Source: Lysobacterales bacterium CG_4_10_14_3_um_filter_64_11
Lineage (GTDB): Bacteria > Pseudomonadota > Gammaproteobacteria > Xanthomonadales > Xanthomonadaceae
Reading direction: 5' to 3'
Assembly (NCBI GenBank): GCA_002782905.1
Contig: PFJA01000222.1
Location: forward strand, 8,681 to 16,280
Length of the DNA: 7,600 nucleotides
Part shown: piece after piece, positions 6,350 through 7,600 of the stretch
Layout: each line of letters starts with the position of its first letter
How positions within the stretch are numbered: the stretch's first letter is position 1
Made by a program: the position numbers and the translations under genes
The notes under the pieces: generated by a model
What the model saw: only the letters and a program-made list of their open reading frames with translations
Databases searched by the model: none
What the model was told of the DNA's origin: nothing

Positions 6350-6778
6350 TCAGATGTCCAGCACCTGCGGCTGCTGTGCTTCGTGCGGATGGCTGGGGCC
6401 GGCGTAAACCTTGAGCTTGCGGTACATCGCACGGCCCAACGCATTCTTCGGCAGCATGCCCTTGACCGCGATTTCGATGACGCGCTCCGGGTGGCTGGCC
6501 AGCAGATTCGACAGCGTCTGCGTCTTGAGATTGCCAACATAGCCGGTGAAGCGATGGTACTTCTTGTCGGCGAGCTTGTTGCCGGTGACAGCGATCTTCT
6601 CGGCGTTGACCACGACCATGTAGTCGCCGGTGTCAACATGCGGGGTAAAAACCGGCTTGTGCTTGCCGCGCAGGCGCAGCGCCAGCTCAGAGGACAGGCG
6701 GCCCAGCGTTTTGCCGGCGGCATCAACGACATACCAATCGCGCTGTACGGTTTCGCCTTTGGCGCTGAAAGTCTTCAT
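6350..6778 (-). CDS. rplM: 50S ribosomal protein L13
   Basis: L13 is an early-assembly protein of the large subunit that binds 23S rRNA. The 142 residues from ATG 6778 equal the E. coli length. Family blocks are RDWYVVDAAGKTLGRLSSELA (13-33), LRGKHKPVFTPHVDTGDYMVVVNAEKI, the motif KKYHRFTGYVGNLK, and VKGMLPKNALGRAMYRKLKVYAGPSHPHEAQQP near the C-terminus. In-frame sequence upstream of this ATG crosses the promoter and is not coding. A GGGAA sequence just before the start is a modest ribosome binding site. The leader from the predicted transcription start is only about 33 nt, with no obvious structure in which to place an L13 autoregulatory site like the one known from E. coli. Confidence 0.98.
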   Translation of the reverse strand: MKTFSAKGETVQRDWYVVDAAGKTLGRLSSELALRLRGKHKPVFTPHVDTGDYMVVVNAEKIAVTGNKLADKKYHRFTGYVGNLKTQTLSNLLASHPERVIEIAVKGMLPKNALGRAMYRKLKVYAGPSHPHEAQQPQVLDI

Positions 6779-6817
6779 GGCGGTTCCCAGTATCGGGTCT
6801 GAAAAGAAAGGAGCGGA

Positions 6818-6846
6818 ATGATAACGGGCTTGGGCAGTTATCGCAA
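6818..6846 (-). promoter_or_regulatory. Sigma70-type promoter for rplM-rpsI-tRNA-Gln
   Basis: On the minus strand, TTGCGA (6846-6841) and TATCAT (6823-6818) are separated by exactly 17 nt, and the -10 box is preceded by GT. Transcription would begin near 6811, giving a leader of about 33 nt rich in pyrimidines (CTCCTTTCTTTT) before the L13 start. It is the only good promoter visible for the whole unit. Confidence 0.75.
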
Positions 6847-6859
6847 GTGGCAGTCTTGT

Positions 6860-6914
6860 CCAACAAGGTATGAGCTTGAACTCCCCACCCAGATTCCAAC
6901 GAGGTGTGAGCCTG
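6860..6914. repeat. Imperfect 19-bp direct repeat upstream of the transposase remnant
   Basis: CCAACAAGGTATGAGCTTG (6860-6878) and CCAACGAGGTGTGAGCCTG (6896-6914) agree at 16 of 19 positions; all three differences are transitions. The left copy overlaps a small hairpin (CTTGT 6855-6859 with ACAAG 6863-6867). The pair lies between the ribosomal promoter and the transposase remnant and may be what is left of the element's left end. Confidence 0.5.
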
Positions 6915-6967
6915 GCGGGGGCAAATGAGGGCGCGCAGGATCGATCATTACCGACATGGTGATCGAC

Positions 6968-7355
6968 ATGAACGAAGCTCAGGTAGGTACGCTGGCACAG
7001 GTGCGCGCAGCTTGCGGGCACGGAGGCATCAGCGTTTCAGGGCGCGCAGGACGATGCGGCGCGCTACGGGTGGATCAGCGCCGTGCTCAAGCGCGTTTGA
7101 CTATCGCCGACTCCCGCGAGCAGACCGGGGCGCGGTGCTGGCCTACCTGCAACGTCTGAGCGGCTACAGCCACCCCAGGCCACGCGCCTGGTGACGCGCT
7201 GGCGCGACGGGGAGACGCCGCGCAAGTGATAGCGCGCGCCAGCACACGCCTTCGCGCGGCGCTCGACCCGCCGATATCGCCCTGCTGGCTAGCGTGGATC
7301 GCGCCTATGGATACCCTGCCCGGCCCCGCTACCGCCTGCGTGCTGCGCCGCCAGC
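6968..7355 (+). pseudogene. Decayed DDE integrase/transposase, N-terminal remnant
   Basis: Read in shifting frames, this stretch gives a consistent transposase N-terminus: MNEAQVGTLAQVRA (from 6968); then LAGTEASAFQGAQDDAARYGWISAVLKR (from 7011, another frame); then FDYRRLPRADRGAVLAYLQRLSGYS (from 7096); then QATRLVTRWRDGETPRK (from 7176), two stops (7227-7232) and RAPAHAFARRS; then PADIALLASVDRAYG (from 7267); then DTLPGPATACVLRRQRE (from 7310). This order matches my memory of a family of integrase-like transposases common in Xanthomonadaceae, with an N-terminal HTH-type region before an rve catalytic core. At least five frameshifts and two in-frame stops make it non-functional. The catalytic DDE half is absent: homology stops at RRQRE, where the 12-bp tandem repeat begins. 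The exact IS family is not certain. Confidence 0.75.
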
Positions 7356-7401
7356 GAGAATACGAGCGAGAATACGAGCGAGAATACGCGAGCGAGAATA
7401 C
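7352..7401. repeat. 12-bp tandem repeat, four units
   Basis: The unit GAGCGAGAATAC occurs at 7364-7375, 7376-7387 and 7390-7401, preceded by a first copy with one mismatch (CAGCGAGAATAC, 7352-7363). A 2-bp GC insertion separates units three and four. The first unit is also the last recognisable piece of the transposase reading frame. The last unit's GAATAC forms the start of the first 20-mer of the next array, so the tandem bridges the two elements. Confidence 0.85.
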
Positions 7402-7600
7402 GGGGTCACGTCTTGTATTGCCACATGGCCTATTTCCGCGCCAGCCGGCTGACCGTCGCGCAAGAATACGGGGTCACGTCTTGAAGAATACGGGGTCACG
7501 TCTTGTATTGCCACACAAGAATACGGGGTCACGTCTTGAGAATACGGGGTCACGTCTTGTATTGCCACATGGCCTATTTGCGCGCCAGCCGGCTGACCGT
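7396..7600. repeat. Modular array of five 20-mer repeats (GAATACGGGGTCACGTCTTG)
   Basis: The exact 20-mer A (GAATACGGGGTCACGTCTTG) starts at 7396, 7464, 7486, 7519 and 7540. Copies 1, 3 and 5 are followed by B (TATTGCCACA at 7416, 7506 and 7560). Copies 1 and 5 are further followed by a 31-bp module C (7426-7456 and 7570-7600), differing only at 7436/7580 (C or G). The order is A-B-C, A, A-B, A, A-B-C, so the two 61-bp A-B-C units lie 144 bp apart. Copies 2 and 4 are preceded by CAA, giving CAAGA...TCTTG inverted ends; copies followed by B have AATAC...GTATT instead. The array touches the right edge of the window and may continue. It lacks CRISPR-like regular spacing. The GGGGTCA core recalls short repeats seen near REP-associated transposases, which is inference. 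Confidence 0.9.

Noticed and set aside
6779..7021. N-terminal extension of L13 to 7021
   Set aside because: It would cross the promoter and give a 223-residue L13, far above the family length of about 142.
7425..7484. 19-codon plus-strand reading frame MAYFRASRLTVAQEYGVTS across modules C and A
   Set aside because: It looks faintly HTH-like but consists wholly of repeat modules, is very short and has no upstream ribosome binding site.
7329..7568. Minus-strand reading frame with repeated AIQDVTPYS peptide
   Set aside because: The peptide is only the translation of the 20-mer repeats and the 12-bp tandem. There is no ribosome binding site, and the frame is open because of the repeat composition.
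7396..7600. Repeated 20-mer resembling a CRISPR array
   Set aside because: Gaps between copies are 48, 2, 13 and 1 nt, and the gap sequences themselves repeat (modules B and C). There are no unique spacers of constant length and no cas gene in view.

Overview
The window looks like chromosomal DNA from a GC-rich gammaproteobacterium, most likely of the Xanthomonadales (Xanthomonas, Lysobacter or Stenotrophomonas type). This rests on the L13/S9 protein sequences, the OleB and OleC homologues, the transposase remnant and the style of the intergenic repeats. No genus is claimed.

Layout from left to right. (1) Positions 2-1360, plus strand: the 3' part of a membrane glycosyltransferase of the ArnT/PMT type, cut by the window edge. 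(2) Positions 1361-1504: the gap between two convergent genes, almost filled by a repeat element bounded by perfect 11-bp inverted GTCATTGCGAG ends. (3) Positions 1505-5355, minus strand: a tight three-gene operon, transcribed in the order SAM-dependent methyltransferase, oleB, oleC. The methyltransferase and oleB overlap as ATGA, and oleB and oleC are 12 nt apart. OleC (beta-lactone synthetase) and OleB (beta-lactone decarboxylase) catalyse the last two steps of long-chain olefin synthesis from fatty acyl-CoA. The partners oleA (thiolase-like condensation) and oleD (ketoreductase) are not in the window. (4) Positions 5356-5743: a gene-free stretch crowded with small repeats: a 14-bp tandem pair, a REP-like palindrome, an 18-bp tandem pair and a short inverted repeat.

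(5) Positions 5744-6846, minus strand: a ribosomal transcription unit. It has a good sigma70-type promoter, then rplM (L13), rpsI (S9), tRNA-Gln(CTG) and a rho-independent terminator. No other terminator or obvious promoter is visible between the genes, so the tRNA is probably processed from the ribosomal-protein mRNA. (6) Positions 6850-7600: no intact gene. A heavily decayed DDE integrase/transposase remnant (several frameshifts and stops) runs straight into a 12-bp tandem repeat. That is followed by a modular array containing five copies of the 20-mer GAATACGGGGTCACGTCTTG, which reaches the window's right edge.

The core genes are conventional. The least explained parts are the modular repeat array fused to the dead transposase, and the methyltransferase with an extra N-terminal domain that is translationally coupled to oleB. 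I do not see a complete new defence, mobile or biosynthetic system here.
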